A stretch of DNA of 59,000 bases from Cristatella mucedo (Eukaryota > Bryozoa > Phylactolaemata > Cristatellidae): assembly GCA_009760855.2 (NCBI GenBank), contig WPIO01000007.1:10916001-10975000 (forward strand), written 5' to 3'. Of this stretch, positions 20,930 to 30,994 are shown piece after piece; the first letter of the stretch is position 1; the number at the start of each line of letters is the position of its first letter. The notes beneath the pieces were generated by a model, which worked only from the letters and a program-made list of their open reading frames with translations, made no database searches and was not told where the DNA came from. The position numbers and the translations under genes were made by a program.

Positions 20930-21765
20930 AGAAACAGCAGTCTCCACGCCGCCTGCAAGTAATCTAGTGGCAACACACGCCGTTGCTCTATAGAATACTC
21001 GCGAGCTCACGTTTCCTTTCCCGCAAACCAGATCCGAGCGTGCTGTTCACGAGCGGAAGTAATTTTTCTACCGGTGACCAGCGAGCGAGTCTGACTGGCA
21101 TATCGGACACAAGGTCGCGGTAGAGGCACGCGGCACCGGCGGTTTCTTTCCTCGTGGTCTTGTGAGCGTCGGCTTGCGGTCGGTCTGTACGCTTCGACCG
21201 CGCTATAAGCGTGTCGACCCACTGCCTAGCCACTGGGTGCCACCAGCCGAGGGTTAAGGTGCTCAAACTTCGCGGTCCAGCAGCAGCCGCGGGCTCTCGA
21301 GTCCTGCGGCAGCAGGCCAGTGTGCGTCTCCCAGTGCAAGCGTAGCGATAGCCGCGAAGGTTTCATCTGCCGCCGCCATGGAGACGAGGCGGTCGTGTCG
21401 ACTAAGAGCTTACAGTGTACCTTTGTTCTTTTGCTTCGGCGCGTGCCTCCCGATGCTCGTGGTTCCAGCAGGCCGCCGGTTTTCCGGTACGTCTCGGCCG
21501 CGCGAAGGATCGCCTGCGGCCCACTTCCAGCACGGCAGCTCCGGACTCGGAACTGCGCGATACGGACCCGTCGCCGCGCGGGCGCAATAATTTAGAGGCG
21601 GTCGAGCGGCCAGCCCAAGCGGCGGCGCAAGGGTCTGCAAGCACCAAGCTTTCAAGGCTTTCAGCGGGCTTTCGTGTAGATGAGCGTCACAGCCTCTGGA
21701 CAAACTGTCGTCGGTCTGGGTGGCTCTCGCGCGACCGTCTAGGGTACGTAGACTGATCGATGTGA
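20930..21765. other. GC- and CpG-rich island
   Basis: A sharp rise in GC and CpG compared with the AT-rich flanks. Many overlapping open frames on both strands follow from low stop density. It contains a Kozak-like ATG at 21378 and is followed by AATAAA at 21773. It could be a host promoter and first exon or a GC-rich repeat. Similar islands recur at about 24.8, 28.3, 29.9, 33.6, 37.4, 57.0 and 58.3 kb. Confidence 0.5.
21378..21590 (+). CDS. candidate first exon with signal-peptide-like start
   Basis: The ATG sits in GCCGCCGCCATGG, a textbook Kozak context. The 70-codon frame starts with basic residues (METRRSCRLR), then a hydrophobic stretch AYSVPLFFCFGACLPMLVV, which looks like a signal peptide or membrane anchor. 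A splice-donor-like GGTACGTCTC occurs at about 21486, so the exon could end there at about 36 codons. Otherwise the frame runs to TAA near 21590. It lies in a CpG-rich island. No family is recognised and the rest of the peptide is low-information Gly/Arg-rich. It may be chance. Confidence 0.22.
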   Translation: METRRSCRLRAYSVPLFFCFGACLPMLVVPAGRRFSGTSRPREGSPAAHFQHGSSGLGTARYGPVAARAQ

Positions 21766-21772
21766 TTTTGGT

Positions 21773-21778
21773 AATAAA
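21773..21778 (+). terminator. possible polyadenylation signal
   Basis: AATAAA followed by a GT-rich stretch (GTGCTTGGTGTTGG), at the downstream edge of the CpG-rich island and about 400 bp after the Kozak-like ATG. The layout fits a polyadenylation site, but the hexamer is common. Confidence 0.3.
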
Positions 21779-21834
21779 GTGCTTGGTGTTGGAGTCAGGA
21801 GACTTTTAGCTCGGTCGCACTACCCAGCCTGAAG

Positions 21835-21888
21835 ACAGATTATCCAGAAGCTGTCAACACGACAGATTATCCAGATGCTGTCAAAACG
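21835..21888 (+). repeat. 27-bp tandem duplication
   Basis: Two adjacent copies of a 27-bp unit starting ACAGATTATCCAGA, differing at two positions. Confidence 0.9.
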
Positions 21889-21914
21889 ACACATAGCTGT
21901 ACCTGTACTTTGAT

Positions 21915-22050
21915 TACCTGGTTTAGCCCAGGGGTAAGGTGCTCGACTATGACATTCGACGTCGTGGGCTCAAGCCCTGTGGCATTTGTGAAGAATCTGG
22001 ATAGAGATTAAGTTCTCTTTGGCCTTTATAAAAATAGTTATAATTATAAT
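21915..22050 (+). mobile_element. SINE-A copy
   Basis: CCTGGTTTAGCCCAGGGG, then GTGCTCGACTATGACATTCG, GTGGGCTCAAGCCCTG (B box) and TGGATAGAGATTAAGTTCTC. It ends in TTATAAAAATAG plus AT-rich sequence. It lies immediately upstream of the LINE-A piece that starts near 22055. Confidence 0.8.
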
Positions 22051-22054
22051 CTAT

Positions 22055-22555
22055 ATCTCTCCCAGCCTTCCAGCTGGTCCAAATCTCACAAACCCCCTAC
22101 TGCATGTATTGCTGACATTTTAACTTGCATGGCAACAAAACTTCCGCAAATCAAATGATGAAATTAGCAACTTGCTAGCTATGGGTAAACCAGGAAATAC
22201 CAGGAAATTTGAAATCGTCCCTCAAAATGGGCTCTGGCAGCATATCTGCTGTTGCATCTTTACAAAATCTAGGGGTCTTTTTTCCCCAAAGTAACTTGCC
22301 ATAGAAGACCACATCGGCTCATCTGTCATGTCTGCCTACGTTTAGCTACTTAACATAGCAAATATTTGGTCCTACTTAGACAAGTTGGTTCCTGCATTTG
22401 TGAGATGCCGTTTCGAGTTCAATTACTCACTGATTGCAGGTCATCCGGCTTATGCACTCACGCACTTACTGTAGGTGTAAAACTCTGCTGTCTGGCATGT
22501 CTGTATTGAGAGTCACAGTGACCATGCCGCATCATTTGTGGCCTACCTGCACTAG
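22055..22555 (+). mobile_element. LINE-A, left part of an interrupted copy
   Basis: Decayed reverse transcriptase text starting at the CTCTCCCAGCC region just after the YADD box and running to GGCCTACCTGCACTAG. Segments equivalent to IRTW, LLxMGKP, IGSGSIS, NLGVFF and HAFVRCRF can be followed through stops. The sequence breaks where LINE-B begins and resumes at 23870, missing about 40 bases. Confidence 0.82.
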
Positions 22556-22560
22556 TTCTC

Positions 22561-23869
22561 TATGTAATGTAATGTAATGTAACTCCGTCTGTAACTCCAC
22601 ACAGCCATAAAAACCATGTGGGTGTTTTGTGTAGCGCACTCACAGCCTAAGCAGCTTTCGGTACGCATTTGGTAGTCAACACACTTCATCTCACGCAACA
22701 AAGAGAAAGTGGGAAGCATAGCAGAGTCGGGAGAGCAGTTCAGATAGTGAGTAGCATGGAAGTAGCAGCTCAGGACCACTGAAAAGAATGAGCCATAGTC
22801 GGCAGCAGAAGATTAGTTGTCATTGCGTAAGAATGGTGGAAGCCAGTTACACGGTCTAGGATCTGCAGAGCTCAAGCGTCTGTCAACAACGTATTTAAGC
22901 GGAGGAATGGAACAGCTGATGTATTCTCCACACGGGACCTGAGGGCACGAAAAGACTGAAATTGGTGCAGCAGTTCAGCTAGGTACGAAGGAGCCAAGCC
23001 GTGGCGGGCCTTGTGGGTCAGCCTAAGAACGTTGCTCTGTATCCGTTGCTCAACCGGCATCCATCCTAGCTCTTTTAGCAAAGGAGACACGTGCTCAAAC
23101 CTCTGGAACTTAAAGACTAGCCTGGCAGCAATATTCACAGTCAGCTGCAGTGGCCTAGTTGCTTTCTTTGGTAGCCCAGCCAAAATGGAATTACAAAAAT
23201 CAAGATGAGACAGAACGAATGTGCTAGTTAAATCTTTTTCAAGCCACTGTGGAAGACAGCTCCTAATCTTGCACAGGGATCGGACGTGATGACTATCTAC
23301 AGTCTTCTGAATGAAGCTTTCAAAATTTAGGCAGCTCTCGAAAACAACACCAAAATTTCGAGCACGTGGTGATGGTCGCACAACAGCATCATCTATTCGA
23401 AGAGCAAAGCCTTTAAATCCAGCCACACGCTTAGGGTGTCCTATGAGCAGCAGTTCGGTTTTATCGTCATTTATTTTCAGGAAGTTTTCCGAAATCCAGG
23501 ATCGAATGCTGGCAAGGCAAGCATTCAGTTTATCAGTTGCCGAAGCAGATTCCGACGGTTTGAATGACAAATACAACTGAGTATCATCAGCATAAAAGTG
23601 ATATCCTATTCCGTGGGCCTTAATCACTTTTCCCAGAGGCTGAGTTTACATTTAGAACAGCAAGGGACCGAGTACGGACCTTTGAGGGACTTCATAGGTT
23701 ACCCGTCTCGTGTGCGAGAAATGATCCCCACGCGACACGGATCGAACACGATCAGACAAGTACGATTTAAACCACGCCAGTGCCTCGTTGGAGAGATCGA
23801 TCGTTTTTCTCAATCGTTCAAGTAGAACATCGTGATCATTGATGCTGCATATCGGCATTAAGGATTCGG
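22561..23869 (-). mobile_element. LINE-B inserted inside LINE-A, inverted
   Basis: A 1.3-kb 5'-truncated LINE-B. On the minus strand it runs from the reverse transcriptase palm through the thumb and C-terminal region and 3' UTR to a (TTACA)n tail at 22561-22582. It interrupts a LINE-A copy of opposite orientation, so it arrived later. The best preserved LINE-B coding text in the window is here. Confidence 0.9.
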
Positions 23870-23876
23870 AGCTCAC
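22872..23876 (-). pseudogene. LINE-B reverse transcriptase, two in-frame stops
   Basis: One frame of about 335 codons, broken only by two TAA codons close together near 23645-23652. Upstream piece: NDHDVLLERLRK, ALAWFKSYLSDR, YEVPQRSVLGPLLF. Downstream piece: FYADDTQLYLSF with an intact YADD box at 23583-23594, WISENFLKINDDKTELLLIG, RNFGVVFESCLNFESF, LDFCNSILAGLPKKATR, LGWMPVEQRIQ and GLAPSYLAELL. The LPKKATR and LGWMPVEQRI text separates it from LINE-A (LPACAIR, LHWxPVKQRI). The frame drifts after VPFLRLNT. The first few codons may be LINE-A flank. Confidence 0.88.
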
Positions 23877-24245
23877 TTTTAGGTTCCTATGTTTTTAGCT
23901 CGAGACTATCTATCAGAACTACTCTCAAATCAGGCTAGGAATGGTACTAACCGGCTTGCCCAGTTCATTTTACTTCCGCGTTATTTAACTGTATCTCGAA
24001 CCAACCTCAAATTACTTGGAGACTCTTCATTTAGTTAGTAGCTTCCCAAAGCCAGGAACTCACTCCAGCGTGACGTCACGACACCCATTGACCTGAAGAA
24101 TTCAAAAAAGAAGCTAAAACCGCACTTGTTTTTCTTAGCATTTCCTGGGTCCCTGTGAATGTACCTGCGTGTTCTTATACGTGCTGAGACTGTGCATATT
24201 ATAACTAACCGTATTGAAACGCTTTCCTTGTAACATTTGTCCAGT
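23870..24245 (+). mobile_element. LINE-A, right part of the interrupted copy
   Basis: Resumes with GCTCACTTTTAGG (compare 53940 in another copy) and continues through LSELLSNQA-like, NLKLLGDS and LKKSKKKLKPHLF-like text to a 3' UTR with TGTGAATGTACCTGCGTGTT. The normal hairpin and tail are missing. After CAGTGCCTAGGG the sequence passes into GACA and GA repeats. Confidence 0.8.
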
Positions 24246-24309
24246 GCCTAGGGTTAGATGGAGACATAAAGACAGACAGACAGGACAGACAGAGAGCATA
24301 TGTAAGTGC

Positions 24310-24396
<87 letters not shown>

Positions 24397-24449
24397 AGAG
24401 AAAGAGAGAATGAGAGAGAGAGAGAATGAGAGAATGAGAGAATAAGAGA

Positions 24450-24534
<85 letters not shown>

Positions 24535-24560
24535 CGAGAGAGAGCGAGAGAGAGCGAGAC
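24310..24560 (+). repeat. (GA)n microsatellite, about 250 bp
   Basis: Near-pure GA, broken by GAAGAG, AATGAG and AATAAGAG blocks in the middle and a (AGAGCGAG)n variant at the right end. It sits where the LINE-A tail should be, after a short (GACA)n. Confidence 0.97.
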
Positions 24561-26143
24561 TGAGTTCTCTGAGGAAAGCAAGCAGCTGTACGCTGCAGGC
24601 GGGTTTGCTTTAACCGGTTTTTGAGATCTAAGATCCGGCAACCGTACTCCTTGGTGACGAGAGGTGAATTAAAAGTTCACTAAACAGCCAAGCACGAAAA
24701 CGCCTCCATCACGAAAGAATAGCGAACCAAGCTTCGTCGTTTCAGGACCACAAGCTTCGGGCTCTAATGCTCCCGACAGAGGGGTTTCAGTGAGTTTGTC
24801 GACGGTGGCCCTCCGACCCTTTGCAGCGCCGCTTCGGGGCCAGCTGTCGCATCGACGGCTCGCTGGCCAGCAGTAGCGACCGCTGCTCGTTCGCTCGCTT
24901 CTGCGAGAGCGGAAGCCCCACGAAGGAGCTGCCATTGTCGTTGCCGGCCGAGACGCCGGCGACGGCGGCAGCCGGTTGCGGCAGCCGCTAGCCGTAGCGG
25001 CAGCCGCTAGCCGTAGCCGCAATCCATCGTCGTCTAGCGAGCGAGCAGCTCGCGGCCGACTGCCGAATTCCCGTCGCGGCGCCTCCGCTCCAGACGAAGG
25101 GATTTGCCGACGGCTAATTATCATTTGCCGGTTGCTTCTCGGAAGCGAGCCTAATGCCATCAAAGCAAAGGGCATCTCGCCCGCTTAGTTGTTCTCGTCT
25201 ACTGAGAGAAGAGGTTCGGACGTGTCGAGTCGCTGCAGCGTTCTATGTCCGCTGCCACGGCCCGATGCTCAGGCAGCGGCACCCTGAAACGGTCTTACGG
25301 GATTAGGGCAGCTGATCCTCGGCGCAGTGCCCGGCGTCAACCCGCCAAAACGAGAGTAATGCCTGTGAGCGCTCAGACGAATCCGGATTCCTACTAGCGC
25401 ACTTCGCAGCCCCGTCGTGGGTGTGCACCTTGGGCATTTCGTGCATCATCTGCATCGGCCTTCACCCCGTTGAAAAGCGGCGTCGCTTAGCCCCCCTCCC
25501 CAACCTCCCCAGCATGTACGCATGGACACGCAAGCGAACCAGTACCTACAAAAGTAGCATGCCGTAATGACTTGTTCTTCGTTTAATTCCGATTAGTGAA
25601 GTGGAGGAAAGATCGAGGCGGAAAGCTAATCAAGATAATGGATAGCAGTCGAGTATGGAAAATGTAAATGCCCATCGATCCCTGACCCATCGATCCCCGT
25701 GCTCACCTCCGACGAGAAGAGGCAAAAAGCGAAGTGTACCTGTCTTCGCCACTAAGCCTTACTAAATGGGTGTGGCATGAAAACGCACACGCACGGGCAC
25801 CTCACGCTCCGGATCTGCTTTACCAAAAACTAGTTGCCAACAAGTACAATATGGCCCAAAGCAAGGGACACAAGACAAATGTCAGAGCAGCTGGTTTGTA
25901 GGTTACCTGGTTAGTAGCATGCACTGAGTCTTGTGCAGGTGAACACTCAAAGCATGCAGGAAAAAGACAAGCTCACCGAGGCGCTAATCAAAGGGCACTA
26001 ATCATCCTAGCACTTAGCCGCAACGTGGTTAGTTTCAGGACACTTACGAACATAGCAATTTACTCGAAAGAAGCGAAGGCTGTGAGCCGTCTACCGCCAC
26101 GCCGTGTCGCTGGCTTCTTCAAGCTTTATTGCCTTCTAATTGA
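24561..26143. other. GC-rich island (about 24720-25340) and anonymous DNA
   Basis: The island contains GCAGCCGCTAGCCGTAGC-type direct repeats near 24970-25020 and overlapping open frames on both strands. The largest is 168 codons on the minus strand (24669-25175), Ser/Arg/Pro-rich and unrecognised. The right part is anonymous. Confidence 0.45.
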
Positions 26144-26202
26144 GCGACCGATTTGATGACCCACCAAATCGGTCGCAAAATTTGATGACCCATCAAATTT
26201 TG
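26144..26202. repeat. tandem hairpin pair with different paired stems
   Basis: Hairpin 1: arms 26144-26155 and 26165-26176 (12 bp perfect). Hairpin 2: arms 26176-26187 and 26191-26202 (12 bp perfect, 3-nt loop). Both share the core TTTGATGACCCAYCAAA, but their outer stems differ (GCGACCGA against CAAAA) while staying fully paired. The two units look like a tandem duplicate of about 30 bp. Confidence 0.9.
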
Positions 26203-26283
26203 TTCCCAACGGATCTTTTTGAAGGAGTCGCGAATGCTTGGAATCAATGCTGCTCTACTTCCGATCACTGCAGCAGCAGAAAC

Positions 26284-26320
26284 AGTAGCAGCAGCAGCTG
26301 CTGCTGCTGCTGCTGCTACT
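26284..26320. repeat. (CAG)n/(CTG)n near-palindrome
   Basis: AGTAGCAGCAGCAG is followed directly by six CTG-type triplets ending ACT, so the array switches strand in the middle and can fold on itself. Poly-Ala, poly-Ser and poly-Cys frames across it are by-products. Confidence 0.9.
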
Positions 26321-27860
26321 GCGGCTCTCGCGAAGGCTTGCATTGTCAATATCGCGACAATCGACAGGTGGTTATCAGACTGAGGTCTGGGGCATTAAAG
26401 GCTCGACGACGTGAGCTTTGGTGGCTGCCAAGGAATCAGGTCGCCTAATTCCCGCAACGGATTGATGTAGCTCAAAGTGTATTTGAAGCCGCCGGCCATC
26501 CCGGTTGCCAGCCAATCCTAGCAGCTTCTTATTAACACTACTTTGCAGCCGATGGGTTAAACGACACAGGGAGAGAGATAGAGAGGAGCAGGCTTTTAAC
26601 CAGTGATGCGGCGTTTGCTAGCAGCTCAAGCAGTGCATGAAGCTCTACGTGGATGGCCGGCTATGGTTCAATGCATTACAAAAAAGTGCAAGATTGCCCT
26701 CGATAAAATGGTCGCACCTGCTAGGTCTGAGCGGACACTCGGGCCTGCCTTTTGAAGTCTCGAAGCTAGGTCGTCGGGCCCAACGTGGTTATGGCCACGA
26801 GACCCTCACTAGTTCGGATAGAGGCGCAATGCCTGCAGTGTGCAAAGGCCTGAAGGTCGCAGTACAACAAGGATTATGACTCAATGCTAAATATTCGCAG
26901 AGCTAACAATAGAGCCGTATTACAAAAAGCGTAAACAGTAGCCTTATATAAAGGCCGATAAGACTTACATTACAGTTTACTTCCAGCCGAATGCTCACGC
27001 TCAGAGCTAGAACTCACGGATTGGCAGACCGGTGCTCCAAAAGAAAGACTGCGGTCAGAACCTTGTTTTATACAATGGCCAGCTTGAAAGTCGTTCGTCA
27101 ATATCTTTCATGCATGATCATAGATCTCGCTGCTCATAAGCCTCGGCTTATTGCTACCATTTCATAAGCCAAGCTCATAGATGGTAATTGAGGTTCAGCA
27201 GTCAAGCTCAAATTTGGTAATCGCCTGGCATTGCAGCAGCGGAAGCAGGGCAGGCTTTTGAAGCAACCACTCCAGCTTACACAAGGCTTTCAGTGCGCTG
27301 CTATAAGTCAACTTGTTTCAGGACAATATCTATTGAAGGGAGAAAATATGACGGACGCTCTTTTGTCCTCGAACTACGCTACTATCCCTTTCGGCTTTTT
27401 AGTGCAGTACATGAATCCTTCGGACTGTTCAGGCGGATATAAAAGCAGTCAGCTATGTTGATGGAAATCGTGCGAACCTCCAAGGACCTGTTTAGAAACC
27501 ACGGCTCGTTGCGACTGGTCGGCCAGTACAGCCAGGCAACGGATCTCGGCAAGCTGGTTTTAAAAAGCTCAATGCGTGTCCGACCATTTTTTCGTCTGCA
27601 GCCGGCTCAGAGGCCCGAAGTCCATGACGATATCCGTCCGTGACATAGAGTTTCGATTCAACCTCGATGGCTGCGAAAAACCTAATAAAACTATCACTAA
27701 TGCTTTTCCGCACCACGCCTTGCTTGCTCGGAGCGTGGCACCGCTGGCACTGTGTGTCACTGCCAAATCGGTCGGCTCTTAAAGGAGCCGAGCTCCCATA
27801 GCCGGCGAGATATTTAGGCTCCGCCTCATCCCAGCTAGTGCCGCCTGGCGAAAAAAAACA
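26321..27860. other. anonymous DNA
   Basis: No recognised gene or element. An 80-codon and a 76-codon plus-strand frame (26637-26879, 27231-27461) are unfamiliar. The long minus-strand frame at 27492-28055 runs through LINE-B and SINE-A remnants and is not a gene. Confidence 0.45.
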
Positions 27861-27861
27861 T

Positions 27862-27970
27862 GCATGTATGTATGTGTGTATCTCCGTCTTTAACTCCACA
27901 AAGTCATAAATACCACGTGGGTGTTTCGCAGGAGAGTTTTGTATAGCGCACTCACAGCCTAAGCGGGTCA
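27862..27970 (-). mobile_element. LINE-B 3' end (inverted)
   Basis: The minus strand carries CTTAGGCTGTGAGTGCGC, TATACAAAACTCTCCTGCG, ACACCCACGTGG and GTGGAGTTAAAGACGGAG, then a short (ATACA)n-type tail. Only the final 110 bases remain. Confidence 0.82.
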
Positions 27971-28049
27971 GATGCTCGCACGACGCGTAGATGGAAGAAT
28001 GTTTAGGATGTCTGCCTTCACCGCCCGGTTCGGCGAGCTCAGCAGCAAT

Positions 28050-28105
28050 TGTCAAGAGCCTGGATAGAGATTCAGTTCTTATAAGACGCTATACAAATGA
28101 AGCAT
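28050..28105 (+). mobile_element. SINE-A 3' fragment
   Basis: GAGCCTGGATAGAGATTCAG followed by CTTATAAGACGCTATACAAA matches the SINE-A 3' block. The tRNA-like half is absent. Confidence 0.55.
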
Positions 28106-28764
28106 TTTATTTCTTCTTTCGTCATTAAGGCACGGGTTCAATTACTGGAATCTAGTATAGCATTCCTTCATTTGCAACAGGACAACGCGGCAACAGCCAG
28201 AGAGCTAACCCCGATGCGTCGCTATCTCGAGTTTAGCGGTCTCCCATTACAGCAGCTCAGACTTGAGAGATCGCGCCGGTCGCCTCACTCGGTGTAGCAA
28301 TCGCTTCGCGTGCCGAAAGCTCGGCCACAGCCGGCATTAGGACGTGCCAGCTCTTGGGTGGCGCTCGGCATGTTCGAACGACAGCGTGCCGAACTGAACC
28401 GGCCTTTCAGGCAACGAGAGATGTAGGAATTCACCGAGGGCGGTGTTGGCGAGGACGGTCAGGCCAGCGTCTACTCGAAGGAGAGCGAAATTCCAGAATC
28501 TGCGGATGAAAGCGACAGTCTCCGCGGCGATCGGTGACGCAAGAGACACACCCACACGTGTCAAAACGAGGGCTGCCAAGCAAGCCCCGAGCTTTGCCAC
28601 GCTAGCCGGCGCTTGGCTGAGTAGCGAGCGTTCACCGTCCAATCCGAAGGCTTCTTTCTGGCTCCGCTAAAGCTACCACCCAGACTGACCTCGCTAAGGC
28701 CCCACCTCCTTCTTTTTCTTCTTAGCTCCCTGTAGTCATGCACTCGGTCTCCAGTTGCTATCTT
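28106..28764. other. GC-rich stretch, possible exon
   Basis: About 28330-28660 is GC-rich and open on both strands for about 100 and 75 codons (28337-28642 minus, 28443-28670 plus). The minus-strand frame has a hydrophobic, fairly natural-looking composition but starts at TTG rather than ATG. I cannot place it in a family. Confidence 0.3.
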
Positions 28765-29720
28765 TTTTCACTTGAAGATACCAAGTGCGATTCAGAAAAT
28801 ATAAAAGCTAACGCTCAAAATTAGCTCTGCCAGCATATCTCTTGTTGAATCTGCACGAAATCTAGGTGCCATGCTCAAAAGTGACCTTTCCTTAGACGAC
28901 CACATCAGCTCCACAGACAAGTCTGCCTACTTTCAGCTGCACAATATTGCTAAAATTAGGGCTTGTTTAGACAGGGATACCACATCTAAGTTGGTCCATG
29001 CATTTTCGACATCCCGTTTTGACTTCGATAACTCACTGCTTGCTGGTCAACCAGTGTATGCGATCAGGCACAAACAGCTGGTGCAAAACTCTGCAGCTAG
29101 GCTATTGCGTCGTGAGCTTCACAGTTGCCACATCAACACCGCTTTCGCCTACCTGTACTGGCTCCCAGTCAAGCAACGCGTCAACTTCAACGTTTCGGCA
29201 CTCACTTTTCGGTCCCTTCATTCTGTGGCTCCAGTGTACCAATGCGTGCCAATCAGATCTACTGCCCCACCAGGCTACGCATCGTACCATACGCTTTTCG
29301 GAATCTAATTGTCTACTTATACCTCGTAAAAACCTAAAAATCCTTTGGAGACCGGACCTTAAGTTCTTAAGTATACTCCCAAAGCCTGGAACTCACTCCT
29401 GACTTCCGTCACGATATCTCCCGACTCCGCCACATTTAAAAAGAAACTAAAAACGCAGCTATTTAGGACAGCATTTAGTGGGTCCCTGTGGTTCGTCCTT
29501 TATATGTTTATGCGTGTTGACATATGCATGCTACTAGTAACCACAATTGCATGCTGACCCTGTGCATGTCACCCCTTAACATTTTTATTTATGTTGTTTA
29601 TCAAGCATGATATCCCTCACCATTTGATCGTGTTTCCATTACAGCAAATGTTAAGCGCCCAGAAAGAGATTGAGTTCTGTGAGGGCGCTTTTACAAGTGT
29701 ATTATTATCATTTTTATTAA
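28765..29720 (+). mobile_element. LINE-A copy, 5'-truncated
   Basis: Starts inside the reverse transcriptase near the IQK region and runs to a full 3' end. Readable segments are ISSASIS-like, SARNLGAMLKSDLSLDDHISS, SAYFQLHNIAKIRACLDRDTT, LVHAFSTSRFDFDNSLLAGQP, LYWLPVKQR and LKTQLFRTAFSGSL-like. A frameshift near 29300 and stops kill it. The 3' hairpin (about 29668-29702) and ATTATTATC tail are intact. Confidence 0.9.
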
Positions 29721-30149
29721 GATGTAGAGAGCTAGTTCTTCGAAGTGACCGTCGCCACCGTCGCCGTCGCCTCCGCCAGGATGGTCGGCTGGCTGCATGA
29801 CTCGACTCCGCAGCAGCCTGTCTGTGAAAAAGGGGCTCGCTGTGTTCGCGCACTTTTGGGATGACCCGCTCTCTTCTCCGCGTGGGTGGTGCAGCTTCGT
29901 GGGTGATCGCGTCTCAGCGGGTTTCGCCGTCGCTTAAGCCGAGGTCGAGCGCCCGCCCAAGATACCGTGGTCGCTGCCGCAGATGCGCAGGCATTGTGCC
30001 GCTCCTGCGACTGCGACGCTCGAGGAATGCGACATATTGTGAGGGGGAGGGTGCTTCGCATACGAAACTAGAGCAGGATAGGTTCGGGTGATGGAGAGTG
30101 GTGGCGACGGCGGCGCCTGACATCCACCAAGTCTTCTGATGATTTCTCG
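29721..30149. other. GC-rich island
   Basis: GC- and CpG-rich from about 29740 to 30130, with GTCGCCACCGTCGCCGTCGC near its left edge. Overlapping unrecognised frames occur on both strands. No family or splice structure is supported. Confidence 0.4.
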
Positions 30150-30310
30150 GCTTAGTGGGTCTTAGCTAAGTTAAGGCGCTGGATCTTCAAACCACAGGTC
30201 TTGAGTTTGAGTCCCGCAGCAGGCGATCTTTTCTTGCCTACTGCAGGAGGCGACAGCAGCAGCTATTGAGCTTCTGCCGCTATGTAAATGAGGCTGTTGA
30301 GTCAGTCAAT
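30150..30310 (+). mobile_element. SINE-B copy
   Basis: CTCGGCTTAGTGGGTCTTAG at the 5' side, a B-box-like TTGAGTTTGAGTCCCGCAG, then the SINE-B body and the terminal CGCTATGTAAATGAGGCTG and TTGAGTCAGTC. It is diverged in the middle, where the usual GCAAGCGGTGG is replaced by an expanded GCAGGAGGCGACAGCAGC. Confidence 0.75.
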
Positions 30311-30994
30311 CTTTCTTTTCGCCTTACAATGGCACGTCCGCTTAGACCACTAGCTAGCAATGGTGGGGGGGGGGAGGGTGCGGGGCGACCGCCGGCGGGG
30401 CCGAGGTGCGCATGCCGGCACCCTCTATACCCTTTGCTCCCTCACCAGCAGCCCAACCAGAATCGGAAACCCCCGTCTCTTCGCTCGATACCACGAAATC
30501 GCTGAGTGACTGCGACCTCAGTGGCGGGAGTCGGTGCTTGTCGTGTGTTCAAGTACCCAGATTCGCAGATTGTTTTCTTTTTAACCGGCCTACCGTGACA
30601 ATATCCTTCAGGAGTGCTGCAACGAAACCCGCTGGCGGTTAAGCCACTCCTACTGTTTTGTTTAGCTGCGACAATTAGTAGTTGCCGTGATGCTAAGCGA
30701 GATTCAACAGGGAGCCCGGGCTACGTCTAGCATGAACTAAATCCCTTCACGAAAATGAGGCTGCGTTGATGCTTTGCATGATTTTTCAGTAGCTAGTCCA
30801 TAGCCGATCGCGTAGATGCTGCTCGCGTCCTCGATTGCCCTACTGACATAACTACGCTTCCGACTTCCTCTTTGTTGCGTCTGTCGGATACCGTATTAGC
30901 ATCGAAAGTAGCTCATGCTCAAGTGAGCACTAGAAAAATCCCTCGCCTAGCGCCCTCTTAGTCTCAGAGGGCTATGTAAAGCAACAGGCAGGAG
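30311..30994. other. GC-rich and anonymous DNA with a possible LINE-B scrap
   Basis: About 30345-30450 is G- and C-rich, with a G9 run. At 30845-30935 the text CTTCCTCTTTGTTGCG, TCGGATACCG, ATCGAAAGTAGCT resembles the LINE-B 3' UTR but is degraded. Nothing else is recognised. Confidence 0.4.

Noticed and set aside
26119-26448. Poly-Ala / poly-Cys protein
   Set aside because: The homopolymers come from the CAG/CTG repeat and change with frame and strand.
27492-28055. A 187-codon minus-strand gene
   Set aside because: The frame runs through a LINE-B 3' end and a SINE-A fragment, so it is a chance frame across repeats.
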